Shown piece by piece: positions 26,191 to 33,859 of a DNA stretch of 43,971 nt (its first letter is position 1; each line of letters opens with the position of its first letter). Both the position numbers and the translations under genes were made by a program. Under the pieces are notes generated by a model. It did no database searches and was not told the origin of the DNA. It saw only the letters and a program-made list of their open reading frames with translations. The stretch is from Candidatus Omnitrophota bacterium (GTDB lineage: Bacteria; Omnitrophota; Gorgyraeia; Gygaellales; Profunditerraquicolaceae). The stretch is from contig JAKQWZ010000064.1 of NCBI GenBank assembly GCA_029561735.1, positions 67,583 through 111,553 on the forward strand. The letters run 5' to 3'.

Positions 26191-28587
26191 TCAAATCACT
26201 ATGCTTAAAAGCTTTTTAGGAACGAAGATAATATTTTTTATTGCCTTGCCTTCTATCCACGGTTTGACTTTATCATCGCAAAGAGCCATTTCCCTTACTT
26301 TTTTTTCGCTGATATCCTGCGGCACGTCTAATTTCGAGCGGACTTTACCGTTAACCTGAATAATTATTGTCACCGTATCGTCAATAAGCATCTTTGGGTC
26401 ATATTGCGGCCAGCCGGACTTGGAAATCGAGCCTTTATTACCCATCTGCTGCCATAGCTCTTCGCAGAAATGCGGGGCAATCGGGGCTAATAATAAAATA
26501 AGAATAGAGAAAGTGTTTCTATCGGCTCCGTACTGATAAATCGCATTAACCAGCTCCATTAGCCCGGCAATCGCGGTGTTGAATTTAAAACCCGCATAAT
26601 CATCGCTGACTTTTTTAATTGTTTTATGTAAGATACGCAAAAGCTGCGGATCGGCAATACTTTTAAGATTTTCCTGGATCCTCCAGACACGGTTAAGAAA
26701 TCTGTGTGCTCCCTCCATTCCTTTCTCATCCCAATCCAGTTCTGTTTCAGGAGGAGCGGCAAAAAGAATAAAAAGCCTTAAAGTGTCTGCTCCGTATTTA
26801 GAGATGATCGAATCCGGATCAACGATATTTCCGCGCGATTTAGACATTACTTCGCCGTCTTTGAGCACCATGCCCTGGGTAAGTAATTGTAAAAACGGCT
26901 CATCAAAATCAATCAGCCCTAAGTCCTTAAAAAATTTGGTAAAGAAACGCGAATATAAAAGATGCAGGATAGCATGTTCTATGCCGCCGATATACTGATC
27001 AACCGGCATCCAGTATCGGGCTTCTTTTTGATCAAAAGGCGCTTTTTTAAAATCAGGGCTGGCAAAACGCAGAAAATACCACGAAGAATCAAAAAAAGTA
27101 GCCATGGTATCGGTTTCCCGCCGGGCCAAAGATTTACATTTCGGGCATTTTACGTCAGTGAATTCTTTTACTTTTCCTAAAGGACTGCCGCCTTCTCCGG
27201 TAAACGGAGCATCATTTGGGAGTTTAACCGGCAGGTCTTCGTAAGGCACAGGTACTGTGCCGCACTTGGGGCAATTTATCATCGGAATAGGCGTGCCCCA
27301 GAAACGCTGACGTGAAATCAACCAGTCACGCAAGCGCCAATGCGTCTGGATTTTGCCGATCTTCTCTTTTTCCATCCACTCAGCTATCTTTATCTTCGCT
27401 TCTGAGTTAGATAATCCGTCAAACTTCCCGGAATTAACCTGAATACCGTCATCTTCATAAGCCTCAACAAGCTCATCCGGATTATTGCTTTCGGATCCCG
27501 GATTTTTTATAACAATCCTCATCGGTAACTTATGTTCTTTGGCAAACAAAAAGTCTCTTTGATCATGCGTAGGAACCGCCATGATCGCGCCGGTGCCGTA
27601 TTCCATTAAAACATAATCCGCAGTCCAGATAGGGATTTTTTCATTATTCACCGGATTGATACAGAAACAGCCGGTAAAAACGCCTTCTTTTTTAACGTCA
27701 TCCTTGGAGCGCACCTGTTTAGTCTCTTTGGATACTTTTTCAATGAACTTAAGCACTTCTTTTTCCTGCGGTTTTCCTTTGACGATTTCTTTGACCAGGG
27801 GATGCTCAGGGGCCAGAACGATATAAGTTGCGCCGAAAATCGTATCTACGCGCGTGGTAAAAACCGGGATAATCTTATCGCTGTTATCAAGGCGAAAATA
27901 TATTTCCACGCCCAAGCTCTTGCCTATCCAGTTATTCTGCATGGCAATAACCCGTTCAGGCCAGTTTTTAAGCTGCTTTAGATCCTCTAAAAGCCTTTCC
28001 CTGTATTCGGTGATCTTTAAATACCACTGCTCAAGGTCTTTTTGCTCGACCTGAGTGTGACAACGCCAACAACCACCGTCGATGACTTCTTCGTTAGCCA
28101 GAGTTGTGGAGCATGACGGACACCAATTGACTCCGGCCTTTCCTTTATAAGCCAGGCCGCGCTCATACATTTTTAAAAATATCCACTGGTTCCATTTATA
28201 ATAACCGCTTTCGCAGGTGGAAAGTTCGCGCGACCAGTCATAAGAAAAGCCCATTTTTTTGAGCTCTATCTTCATCCAATCTATGCATTTATGAGTCCAG
28301 ATGTCGGGTTTAGAGTTATTCTTGATTGCGGCGTTTTCTGCGGGCTGGCCAAAGGCGTCAAAACCCATCGGATGCAGGACATTAAAACCCTGCATCATCT
28401 TAAAACGGGCGGCGACATCGGCAATGGTGTAATTACGCACATGGCCCATGTGGATCTTCCCCGACGGATAGGGGAACATTTCCAGCACGTAATATTTTTT
28501 CTTCTTTGGATCGATCGCGGCCTCAAATACCTTATGATCCTGCCAGTATTTCTGCCATTTTTCTTCTATAAGTTTAAATTCGTACAT
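26191..28587 (-). CDS. leuS: Leucyl-tRNA synthetase
   Basis: Charges tRNA-Leu. The HIGH motif is PYPSGKIHMGHVRNYT (~37-52). Zinc ligands are CPSC...CWRC (~155-175). A CP1 editing domain with TTRVDTIFGATYIVLAPEHP (~243-262) and a second CPKC cluster follow. KMSKS appears as LKDGEVMSKSRGNIVDP, then the anticodon-binding and C-terminal IIQVNGKVRSKLDVP domains. Its 798 aa is normal. The ATG is only 6 bases after a consensus -10, so the mRNA should be leaderless. First gene of the operon that runs into com and gsp genes. Confidence 0.98.
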   Translation of the reverse strand: MYEFKLIEEKWQKYWQDHKVFEAAIDPKKKKYYVLEMFPYPSGKIHMGHVRNYTIADVAARFKMMQGFNVLHPMGFDAFGQPAENAAIKNNSKPDIWTHKCIDWMKIELKKMGFSYDWSRELSTCESGYYKWNQWIFLKMYERGLAYKGKAGVNWCPSCSTTLANEEVIDGGCWRCHTQVEQKDLEQWYLKITEYRERLLEDLKQLKNWPERVIAMQNNWIGKSLGVEIYFRLDNSDKIIPVFTTRVDTIFGATYIVLAPEHPLVKEIVKGKPQEKEVLKFIEKVSKETKQVRSKDDVKKEGVFTGCFCINPVNNEKIPIWTADYVLMEYGTGAIMAVPTHDQRDFLFAKEHKLPMRIVIKNPGSESNNPDELVEAYEDDGIQVNSGKFDGLSNSEAKIKIAEWMEKEKIGKIQTHWRLRDWLISRQRFWGTPIPMINCPKCGTVPVPYEDLPVKLPNDAPFTGEGGSPLGKVKEFTDVKCPKCKSLARRETDTMATFFDSSWYFLRFASPDFKKAPFDQKEARYWMPVDQYIGGIEHAILHLLYSRFFTKFFKDLGLIDFDEPFLQLLTQGMVLKDGEVMSKSRGNIVDPDSIISKYGADTLRLFILFAAPPETELDWDEKGMEGAHRFLNRVWRIQENLKSIADPQLLRILHKTIKKVSDDYAGFKFNTAIAGLMELVNAIYQYGADRNTFSILILLLAPIAPHFCEELWQQMGNKGSISKSGWPQYDPKMLIDDTVTIIIQVNGKVRSKLDVPQDISEKKVREMALCDDKVKPWIEGKAIKNIIFVPKKLLSIVI

Positions 28588-28593
28588 GGTCTG

Positions 28594-28622
28594 ATTATAT
28601 CCCAGTCGCAGATTTCGGTCAA
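28594..28622 (-). promoter_or_regulatory. Consensus promoter of leuS, predicting a leaderless mRNA
   Basis: TTGACC, exactly 17 bases, TATAAT on the minus strand. Only CAGACC separates the -10 box from the leuS ATG, so transcription should begin at or within a base or two of the start codon. No Shine-Dalgarno or T-box structure can fit. Confidence 0.82.
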
Positions 28623-28635
28623 GGTCAAAGAAAAC

Positions 28636-28675
28636 GGGGCCAGATCTATTTATTTATAAAATAGCCCTGACCCCC
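28636..28675. repeat. REP-like imperfect inverted repeat
   Basis: GGGGCCAGATCTATTT and AAATAGCCCTGACCCC form opposite arms around a short AT loop, just upstream of the leuS promoter. It looks like a REP or small transposon-derived palindrome, but no transposase lies nearby. Confidence 0.55.
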
Positions 28676-28699
28676 ACGGCATTAAATTGACAATCGCAG

Positions 28700-28775
28700 C
28701 TATTGAAAATCGACAATAGAGAATAGAACGCAATCGAAAAGTTCCTGTCGAATTTCTATTTTCTATTTTCGATTG
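28700..28775. repeat. Degenerate AATAGA/TTCTATTT repeat block with terminal inverted repeat
   Basis: Repeated GAAAAT / AATAGA units on the left and TTCTATTTTCTATTTTCG on the right. CAATCGAAAA and TTTTCGATTG form a perfect 10-bp inverted repeat inside it. No coding signal is seen. Confidence 0.55.
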
Positions 28776-28779
28776 CTCT

Positions 28780-28807
28780 GATTTTTGCCGCTAAAGCGGC
28801 AAAAATC
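28780..28807 (-). terminator. Perfect 12-bp hairpin directly after tRNA-Ala
   Basis: GATTTTTGCCGC, a 4-base loop and the exact complement GCGGCAAAAATC. It abuts the encoded CCA end of tRNA-Ala, so it is a likely processing or termination hairpin. There is no separate T-run after it. Confidence 0.6.
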
Positions 28808-28883
28808 TGGTGGAGCTGAGGGGGATTGAACCCCTGACCTCATGCATGCCATGCACGCGCTCTCCCAGCTGAGCTACAGCCCC
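28808..28883 (-). tRNA. tRNA-Ala (GGC)
   Basis: The 76-base cloverleaf on the minus strand starts GGGGCTGTAGCTCAGCTGGG. It has the D-arm, the anticodon loop ATGGCAT (anticodon GGC), the T-arm with GTTCAATCC and an encoded CCA. A TATAAT box sits 6 bases upstream at 28890-28895. Confidence 0.96.
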
Positions 28884-28911
28884 GAAAATATTATAAAATT
28901 ACACGGGTCGC

Positions 28912-28987
28912 CATGTCACAATGACACCAAGTCACACGTAAGACTTTACGACGAGTTGTGACTTGGTAACCTTGAGACTTTGTGACT
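28912..28987. repeat. Inverted-repeat block between the divergent tRNA genes
   Basis: GTCACAATGACACCAAGTCACA is mirrored by TTGTGACTTGG...TTTGTGAC. The core CCAAGTCACA / TGTGACTTGG is a perfect 10-bp inverted repeat around an inner CGTAAGACTTTACG. It covers the upstream regions of both tRNA promoters. Confidence 0.55.
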
Positions 28988-29007
28988 ACCGCTATTAACA
29001 TTATCTA

Positions 29008-29036
29008 TTGACCGAAGCTATTTTAGAATATAAAAT
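29008..29036 (+). promoter_or_regulatory. Promoter of tRNA-Leu
   Basis: TTGACC, a 17-base spacer and TAAAAT. The tRNA starts 21 bases after the -10 box. Confidence 0.75.
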
Positions 29037-29057
29037 AGTCTGCGTCAACAGATTATT

Positions 29058-29140
29058 GCCGGGGTGTCGGAATGGCAGACGGGCCGGTCTCAAAAACCGG
29101 TGACCTCACGGTCATGAGGGTTCAAGTCCCTCCCCCGGCA
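29058..29140 (+). tRNA. tRNA-Leu (CAA)
   Basis: 83-base class II tRNA. The acceptor stem GCCGGGG pairs with CCCCGGC. The anticodon loop CTCAAAA gives CAA. The long variable arm is TGACCTCACGGTCA and the T-loop is GTTCAAGTCC. CCA is not encoded, unlike in the neighbouring tRNA-Ala. Confidence 0.96.
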
Positions 29141-29185
29141 TTTTCTCTTTTGTATGCCTACCTGCTTCAATTCTCAATAAAATAG

Positions 29186-29238
29186 AAAATCTTTGTTAGA
29201 TTTTACCTCCTGCCGCGTCTGTTATAGCAGAAAGGAGG
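29186..29238 (+). repeat. Copy B of the ~50-bp intergenic element (upstream of the ORF6N gene)
   Basis: AAAATCTTTGTTAGATTTT followed by ACCTCCTG..GCGTCTGTTATA..AGAAAGG. It closely matches 25555-25608 on the other strand and ends in the ribosome-binding site of the next gene. Confidence 0.6.
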
Positions 29239-29244
29239 TTCAAA

Positions 29245-29610
29245 ATGCCTAATTTAATCCCTACGGAAACAATAGCTACAAAAATCTTAGTCATTAGAGG
29301 CAAACAAGTTATGCTGGATAGCGATTTAGCTATACTCTATGAGGTAAGAACAAAACGTCTGAATGAACAGGTGGCAAGAAATAGGAAAAGATTTCCCGAA
29401 GATTTTATGTTTCAGCTTACAGAAGAAGAGACTAATTTTTTGAGGTCGCAAAATGCGACCTCAAATCGAGGCGGCAGAAGGTATCTTCCTTATGTCTTTA
29501 CTCAAGAAGGCATAGCCATGCTTTCAAGCGTACTAAATAGTGAGCGAGCAATTATGGTGAATATCCAGATAATGCGGGCATTTGCGCAGTTAAGTATAAA
29601 TTTGGAATAA
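29245..29610 (+). CDS. ORF6N-domain protein, short
   Basis: ORF6N is a DNA-binding domain found in phage and mobile-element regulators. The start [26 protein letters not shown] and the later [18 protein letters not shown] and [20 protein letters not shown] are the family hallmarks. It ends soon after ([10 protein letters not shown]) at 121 aa; relatives often continue with a coiled-coil C-terminus, so it is minimal or truncated. A strong AAAGGAGG lies before the ATG. No other phage genes are visible; it sits just after tRNA-Leu, a common place for integrated DNA. Confidence 0.88.
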   Translation: MPNLIPTETIATKILVIRGKQVMLDSDLAILYEVRTKRLNEQVARNRKRFPEDFMFQLTEEETNFLRSQNATSNRGGRRYLPYVFTQEGIAMLSSVLNSERAIMVNIQIMRAFAQLSINLE

Positions 29611-29619
29611 TGTTTTACC

Positions 29620-29812
29620 CTAATTAACCTTTACAAACTGCGCTACGTCGCTAACCGAGCCATCGGCATTTATTTGCTGCAACCAGTCAACATTATCATA
29701 CTATCCACAGCCAACAACCCCAATAGTCAATAGAAATTCCGTAATATTTTGGCTGCCAAGAGTTGCGGTGTCATATCAGCTCAATTTCGTTCCCTAAACT
29801 TAGAACCATCAT
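29620..29812 (-). pseudogene. Decayed reading frame sharing a C-terminal motif with the lipoprotein at 30282-30926
   Basis: On the minus strand, an ATG overlaps the stop of the preceding lipoprotein gene and reads MMVLSLGNEIELI. A one-base shift leads to YDTATLGSQNITEFLL and, after an in-frame TAG, VDWLQQINADGSVSDVAQF. The last part matches VWLQQINADGSVIDVAQF at the end of the intact lipoprotein gene 1 kb away. It looks like a broken relative in the same operon. Confidence 0.5.
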
Positions 29813-30249
29813 GGCTTAAATTTGATCTCTTTTAAAAGGAATTTGCCGAAGTCGGGCGTCTTCCCTGCGCCAGTTTGTTGGGGGTTATCTCCCTCAAATA
29901 CTAAATCGCATACGTCTCGCCCGCCGATGCCAACGGTCATACTCAAAGCCACTTTCCCCGATAGTACCTCCATCCCCATACCGCCAAAATCCACATCCCA
30001 TGATCCAACCGTTATATCGTTCATGCACTGCTTTTGAGTGGTCACGCCGATCTTATAGCCGCGCAGAACTTCGCGCATTTTGGCCTCCGGCGAAGCCTTG
30101 TCTGTCAATGATGACGTAAGCTGCGGCTTAAGCTTAGAAGATGAAGCCATCGAAATGTCATTCGAGTCTGCGCAAGAAGCTAGCCCATAAAAGAACGTTA
30201 CTAATAAACAAACTGTAATAATCACAATGCTTATTTTGGTATTCTTCAT
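29809..30249 (-). CDS. Putative lipoprotein of unknown function
   Basis: I do not recognise a family. From ATG 30249 (GGAGG 8 bases before it) the product is 146 aa; the tracked start adds 12 residues. A signal peptide (ISIVIITVCLLVTFFYGLASC) ends in the lipobox LASC. A Ser-rich linker follows, then a Gly-rich beta-like domain (VGSWDVDFGGMGMEVLSGKVALSMTVGIGG). It follows the lipoprotein at 30282 after 32 bases, so the two are probably co-expressed at the cell envelope. Confidence 0.65.
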   Translation of the reverse strand: MKNTKISIVIITVCLLVTFFYGLASCADSNDISMASSSKLKPQLTSSLTDKASPEAKMREVLRGYKIGVTTQKQCMNDITVGSWDVDFGGMGMEVLSGKVALSMTVGIGGRDVCDLVFEGDNPQQTGAGKTPDFGKFLLKEIKFKP

Positions 30250-30281
30250 AGAAATATCCTCCACTGGTTCTTCTCGCAAAT

Positions 30282-30926
30282 TCATCCGGAATAGTCCGAA
30301 CCGATCTTTTTAAACTGCGCTACGTCAATAACCGAACCATCGGCATTTATTTGTTGCAGCCATACTGTGTATGTATACAAAATCTGCGGTTGAACCGCTT
30401 TCATGATTATTTTAATCGTTGTAAAATGGCCCCCTATCCGGTACCGGCACCCTTTTTTGAAATCATAGGTAATACTATGCTTTGTCGATACGAACTTAGA
30501 GGGGCCATAGCTACCGCCATAATTTATCCACGCGTTATGACCGATATAAGTAAGAATAGTATGGACACCCGGCTTAAGGTGATAATCAACATTTTTTCCC
30601 GGTTCATCAAATGGAGGTCGACGTTTTTCATCTTCCCAAGAGTAATTAAGATAATTAGGGATTGCTTCGCCGTCAGCATATTTACCGTCAACTTTAGCTG
30701 TTGTGTTCGACATATAATACTCTATGTCGCAGCCTTCATATTGCGCCGCCTTTTCTTGTTGCTCGTATCCGGAGGATATTCCCCGAAGCACGCTGATCTC
30801 GCTGTCTGGCAGCGGGGTGCCCTCATACAACTTTACATTACCTAGTATTTTATTGCCAACGCTATTAGTAGTGCTACAACCGGCCAACAGTAATAAAATA
30901 AGGCTGAAACTGATAAATCGCTTCAT
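30282..30926 (-). CDS. Putative lipoprotein of unknown function
   Basis: The 214-aa protein has a signal peptide and lipobox (SLILLLLAGCSTT). A mostly beta region follows (NVKLYEGTPLPDSEISVLRG ... GVHTILTYIGHNAWINYGGSYGP). The GTPLPDSEISVL and LKPGVHTI phrases recall small envelope lipoproteins with an Ig-like fold, but I cannot name a family. The C-terminal motif WLQQINADGSVIDVAQF reappears in the decayed frame at 29620. First gene of a small lipoprotein operon. Confidence 0.65.
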   Translation of the reverse strand: MKRFISFSLILLLLAGCSTTNSVGNKILGNVKLYEGTPLPDSEISVLRGISSGYEQQEKAAQYEGCDIEYYMSNTTAKVDGKYADGEAIPNYLNYSWEDEKRRPPFDEPGKNVDYHLKPGVHTILTYIGHNAWINYGGSYGPSKFVSTKHSITYDFKKGCRYRIGGHFTTIKIIMKAVQPQILYTYTVWLQQINADGSVIDVAQFKKIGSDYSG

Positions 30927-30961
30927 CTGTCATCCCCCCCCACGCTTTCTAATTTAAAAAA

Positions 30962-31190
30962 CTATTGCTGCTTTTCCTGCGGAACCTTAGAGTAGGCTGA
31001 ATAATAAACTCCATGACCATCCTTACTATAATGAAATTGCTACCATCAATCTTAACTATTGTATTGTAGCAAGGCACTTGAACTACTGCAAGTATTTTCC
31101 CCGGTGCCCTATCCTCTGGTTGGCTTATAATTATTGTTGTAGTAATCTGAAAGGCGGTAAGATATTTGACAAATGGCCTTTTGGGTATTC
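30962..31190 (-). pseudogene. Remnant of a small coding region with one frameshift
   Basis: The 343-base gap between the lipoprotein and the dehydrogenase is not empty. On the minus strand one frame reads KILAVVQVPCYNTIVKIDGSNF; after a one-base shift another reads HYSKDGHGVYYSAYSKVPQEKQQ and a stop. The composition looks like protein and the two parts join naturally. There is no start codon. Family unknown. Confidence 0.35.
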
Positions 31191-31222
31191 CTTAGAGGAA
31201 GAGCAGTCTTTCATAAATAGAG

Positions 31223-31266
31223 ACGGCACTCTTGAAATCTGCGTAACTCTTGAGAACCGTCCCTGC
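31223..31266. repeat. REP-like palindrome next to the dehydrogenase gene
   Basis: GACGG and CCGTC arms flank two ACTCTTGA direct repeats. This resembles small REP-type elements; it sits 3-4 bases from the stop codon of the next gene. Confidence 0.4.
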
Positions 31267-31269
31267 TTT

Positions 31270-32541
31270 TTAACTCAAAATATCGGCTTTATCCGACCTG
31301 ACCCGCGCGCTTGGCCGCAGCGGCGTAGGATTATCTTCGATCACCGTAGGCAGGCCCATCTTATCCAGCAAAGCGATAAAAGGATCCGGGTCAAGTTCTT
31401 CCACATTGACCATAGCCTTGACATCCCAATCGCCTCGAGCAATAAGCATTGCCGCGGCAACCGGCGGAACACCTGCGGTATAGCTTATTGCCTGCGATTC
31501 GACTTCCTTGTAGCATTCGGCATGGTCGCAGACATTATAAATAAAGATCTCTTTTCTCTTGCCGTCTTTCTTGCCTTTAAAATAATCTCCGATACAGGTC
31601 TTTCCGGTATAATTAGGCGCCAGGCTTGAAGGATCCGGCAAAAGCGCTTTTAATACTTTTAAAGGCACAACCTCTACTCCCTCGGCAGTCTTGATCGGCT
31701 TTTCCGAAGTCAGGCCCAGATTAGTCAAGACCGTAAATACATTAATATAGTGGTCGCCAAACCCCATCCAGAAACGGATACTGTTGGCTTCGATATTCTT
31801 GGACAAAGAATGCAGCTCGTCATGGCCGTTAAGATAGATCGGCTGTTTGCCTACAACCGGAAAATCATATTTCATCTTTATAGAATGGACTTTTTCTTCC
31901 ACCCATTTGCGGTCGATCCATGTCCAGACCTTTTTGAACTCACGGAAATTTATTTCCGGGTCAAAATTAGTGGCAAAATATTTTCCGTGGTTGCCCACAT
32001 TGACATCCATAATATCTATTGTATCAATCTTATCAAAATAATGTTTTACTGCCAGAGCGCAATAAGCATTGACCACGCCCGGGTCAAATCCACAACCTAA
32101 AATCGCAGTAATTCCTTTTTCTTTGCAAAGATCTTTGCGTTTCCACTCATAATTGGCATACCATGGCGGGTCTTCGCAGACTTTAGCCGGATCCTCGTGG
32201 ATGGCGGTATCCATATAAGCCACACCGGCTTTGATACAAGCCTCTAAGAGGGACATATTTACATAGGCCTGGGCCAGGTTGATAACTATTTCGGACTTCG
32301 TGTCCTTAATAAGCTTGACTGTAGCAGGTACATCCAAGGCATCTATCTGGCGGGAATATATTTTTTTGGACTTATCTTTTATATTATTTTTTCTTTTAAC
32401 ACTCTCAATTATCGCATCGCATTTTGCCTGTTTTCTGGAGGCAATACAGATATCGCCTAAAATGTCATTATTCTGCGCGCATTTATGCGCTGCCACATGC
32501 GCCACGCCGCCTGCGCCGACAATCAAAACATTCTTCTTCAT
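31270..32541 (-). CDS. Saccharopine-dehydrogenase-family carboxy(nor)spermidine synthase
   Basis: Carboxyspermidine dehydrogenase condenses a diamine such as putrescine with aspartate semialdehyde, using NAD(P)H. The Rossmann start is KKNVLIVGAGGVAHVAAHKCAQ. Family features include INLAQAYVNMSLLEACIKAGVAYMDTA and GCGFDPGVVNAYCALA. Immediate neighbourhood with nspC makes polyamine synthesis far more likely than lysine metabolism. The 423 aa include a ~20-residue tail. AGGAGAG precedes the ATG. nspC lies 24 bases upstream. Confidence 0.88.
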   Translation of the reverse strand: MKKNVLIVGAGGVAHVAAHKCAQNNDILGDICIASRKQAKCDAIIESVKRKNNIKDKSKKIYSRQIDALDVPATVKLIKDTKSEIVINLAQAYVNMSLLEACIKAGVAYMDTAIHEDPAKVCEDPPWYANYEWKRKDLCKEKGITAILGCGFDPGVVNAYCALAVKHYFDKIDTIDIMDVNVGNHGKYFATNFDPEINFREFKKVWTWIDRKWVEEKVHSIKMKYDFPVVGKQPIYLNGHDELHSLSKNIEANSIRFWMGFGDHYINVFTVLTNLGLTSEKPIKTAEGVEVVPLKVLKALLPDPSSLAPNYTGKTCIGDYFKGKKDGKRKEIFIYNVCDHAECYKEVESQAISYTAGVPPVAAAMLIARGDWDVKAMVNVEELDPDPFIALLDKMGLPTVIEDNPTPLRPSARVRSDKADILS

Positions 32542-32565
32542 TTCTTATTCTCTCCTGTTGGATTT

Positions 32566-33669
32566 TTATGACAAACTGCCCACAAAATCTTTATAAGTGA
32601 ATTTGCGTTCCAAATCAATCCGGCCATTCAGCCTTTTTACGGCTATTGAAGGCATCTGCAGCCCGTTAAACCAGTTCTTTTTAACCATGGTATATCCGGC
32701 TGCGTCGGAAAACCTGATGATACTGCCGGATTTTAACGGATGCCTGAAATTATAGGTCCCAAACACATCGCCGGCTAAACACGAGCGCCCGGCAACCATA
32801 TATTTATATTTACCCTTACCGCTATCGTTTATTTTGGCGTTTAAACGGTAAATCAGCAAATCCAACATATGGGCTTCGGCTGAAGCGTCAACAATAGCTA
32901 TATTAATCCGGTTGCGTACAATATCAAGCACTTTTGTCACCAGTTCGCAAGACTGGGTTATACTGCTTTCTCCGGGTTCAAGGTAAACCTGAACTTTAAA
33001 CCTGCGGCTGAATTCTTTGAGCCTGCGGCAGAGCTTATCCACAGGATAACCGGACCGGGAAAAATAGATTCCTCCCCCCAGGCTGACCCATTCCAAAGAA
33101 TCCAAAACATCTGCGTAATTACAGCTGATATAATCCAGATTTGCTGAAAGATTTTCAAAATCGCAGTTCTCACAGTTAAAATGGAACATGATACCGCTGA
33201 TCAAAGGCAGCACTTTTTGCATTTCTCTTTTATCTATGACTCCTAAACGCGAAAACTTACGCGCAGGATCTGCCAGATCAAAATACGAATAACTCACGCC
33301 CGGATTGACCCTCAGGCCTATCTCTTTGCCTTTAGCCAGCGGATAAAATTGCTTTAATTGCGATACGGAATTAAAGATCAGCTTATCAGATATCCTGCTG
33401 GCTGAGCTGATTTCGCTTTTTGAAAATGCCACGCAATAGCTATGGGTTTCTTTGCCGAATTTCTCATAGCCAAGGCGGGTTTCATAATATGAGCTTGAGG
33501 TAGTCCCGTCCATGTATTTTCTCATCAAAGGAAAAACGCTCCACGCCGAGAAACATTTCAAGGCCAGCAGAGATTTCGCTCCCGAACTCTCCCGGATATA
33601 CCGGATTATTTCAAGGTTTTTTAAGAGTTTTCTCTCGTCAATCAGGTAATAAGGCGTGTCTATATTCAT
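32566..33669 (-). CDS. nspC: Carboxynorspermidine/carboxyspermidine decarboxylase
   Basis: A PLP-dependent alanine-racemase-fold decarboxylase that makes (nor)spermidine from the carboxy-polyamine. The start is DTPYYLIDERKLLKNL. The PLP lysine lies in LLALKCFSAWSVFPLMRKYMDG. LGGGIYFSRSGYPVDKL, VYLEPGESSI and the cofactor-site GRSCLAGDVFGTYNF complete it. I prefer ATG 33669 (367 aa); the tracked ATG 33717 adds 16 residues and neither has a good ribosome-binding site. It is divergent from the speD homologue. Confidence 0.9.
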   Translation of the reverse strand: MNIDTPYYLIDERKLLKNLEIIRYIRESSGAKSLLALKCFSAWSVFPLMRKYMDGTTSSSYYETRLGYEKFGKETHSYCVAFSKSEISSASRISDKLIFNSVSQLKQFYPLAKGKEIGLRVNPGVSYSYFDLADPARKFSRLGVIDKREMQKVLPLISGIMFHFNCENCDFENLSANLDYISCNYADVLDSLEWVSLGGGIYFSRSGYPVDKLCRRLKEFSRRFKVQVYLEPGESSITQSCELVTKVLDIVRNRINIAIVDASAEAHMLDLLIYRLNAKINDSGKGKYKYMVAGRSCLAGDVFGTYNFRHPLKSGSIIRFSDAAGYTMVKKNWFNGLQMPSIAVKRLNGRIDLERKFTYKDFVGSLS

Positions 33670-33746
33670 GGCGGATTTATTATAATCAGGATTGGGCTGA
33701 TAAGCAAGAAAATTCATTTTGCCGGATAAAAAATTAAAAAAAATTA

Positions 33747-33779
33747 TTGACTTCCCTGAAAAAAGTTATACTATATATT
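33747..33779 (+). promoter_or_regulatory. Promoter region of the speD homologue
   Basis: TTGACT is followed after 16 bases by TACTAT, with an overlapping TATATT. Transcription would begin around 33781-33786. The leader is about 155 bases and contains a terminator-like hairpin. Confidence 0.6.
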
Positions 33780-33787
33780 CAGAATAG

Positions 33788-33859
33788 ATGAGCGAAAACA
33801 GAGGAAAAAAAGCTAATTTTGCCGGCCAGTATTTTATTTCGGGGCCGGTTTTTTACTAA
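33788..33859 (+). CDS. Possible 23-residue leader peptide spanning the terminator
   Basis: ATG 33788 opens a frame MSENRGKKANFAGQYFISGP... of 23 codons that runs through both arms of the downstream hairpin and stops at TAA 33857. There is no ribosome-binding site, but the ATG is within a few bases of the predicted transcript start, so leaderless translation is possible. Low certainty. Confidence 0.3.
   Translation: MSENRGKKANFAGQYFISGPVFY
33822..33854 (+). terminator. Intrinsic terminator (attenuator) in the speD leader
   Basis: CCGGCC, a 15-base loop, GGCCGG and six T's. It lies between the promoter and the gene, which is an attenuation layout. A second small hairpin, CCGTTT/AAACGG, lies just before the coding region. 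Confidence 0.65.

Noticed and set aside
29245-29610. Prophage next to tRNA-Leu
   Set aside because: An ORF6N gene alone is not enough; there is no integrase, structural gene or att duplication of the tRNA end in view.
30351-30845. Plus-strand 164-aa ORF
   Set aside because: Antisense to the lipoprotein gene, which has a lipobox; the plus-strand product shows no recognisable pattern.
31078-31629. Plus-strand 183-aa ORF
   Set aside because: Mostly antisense to the dehydrogenase; the remaining part covers the REP-like palindrome and the minus-strand coding remnant.
31270-32541. Lysine-pathway saccharopine dehydrogenase
   Set aside because: Adjacency to nspC and a speD homologue fits polyamine synthesis much better.
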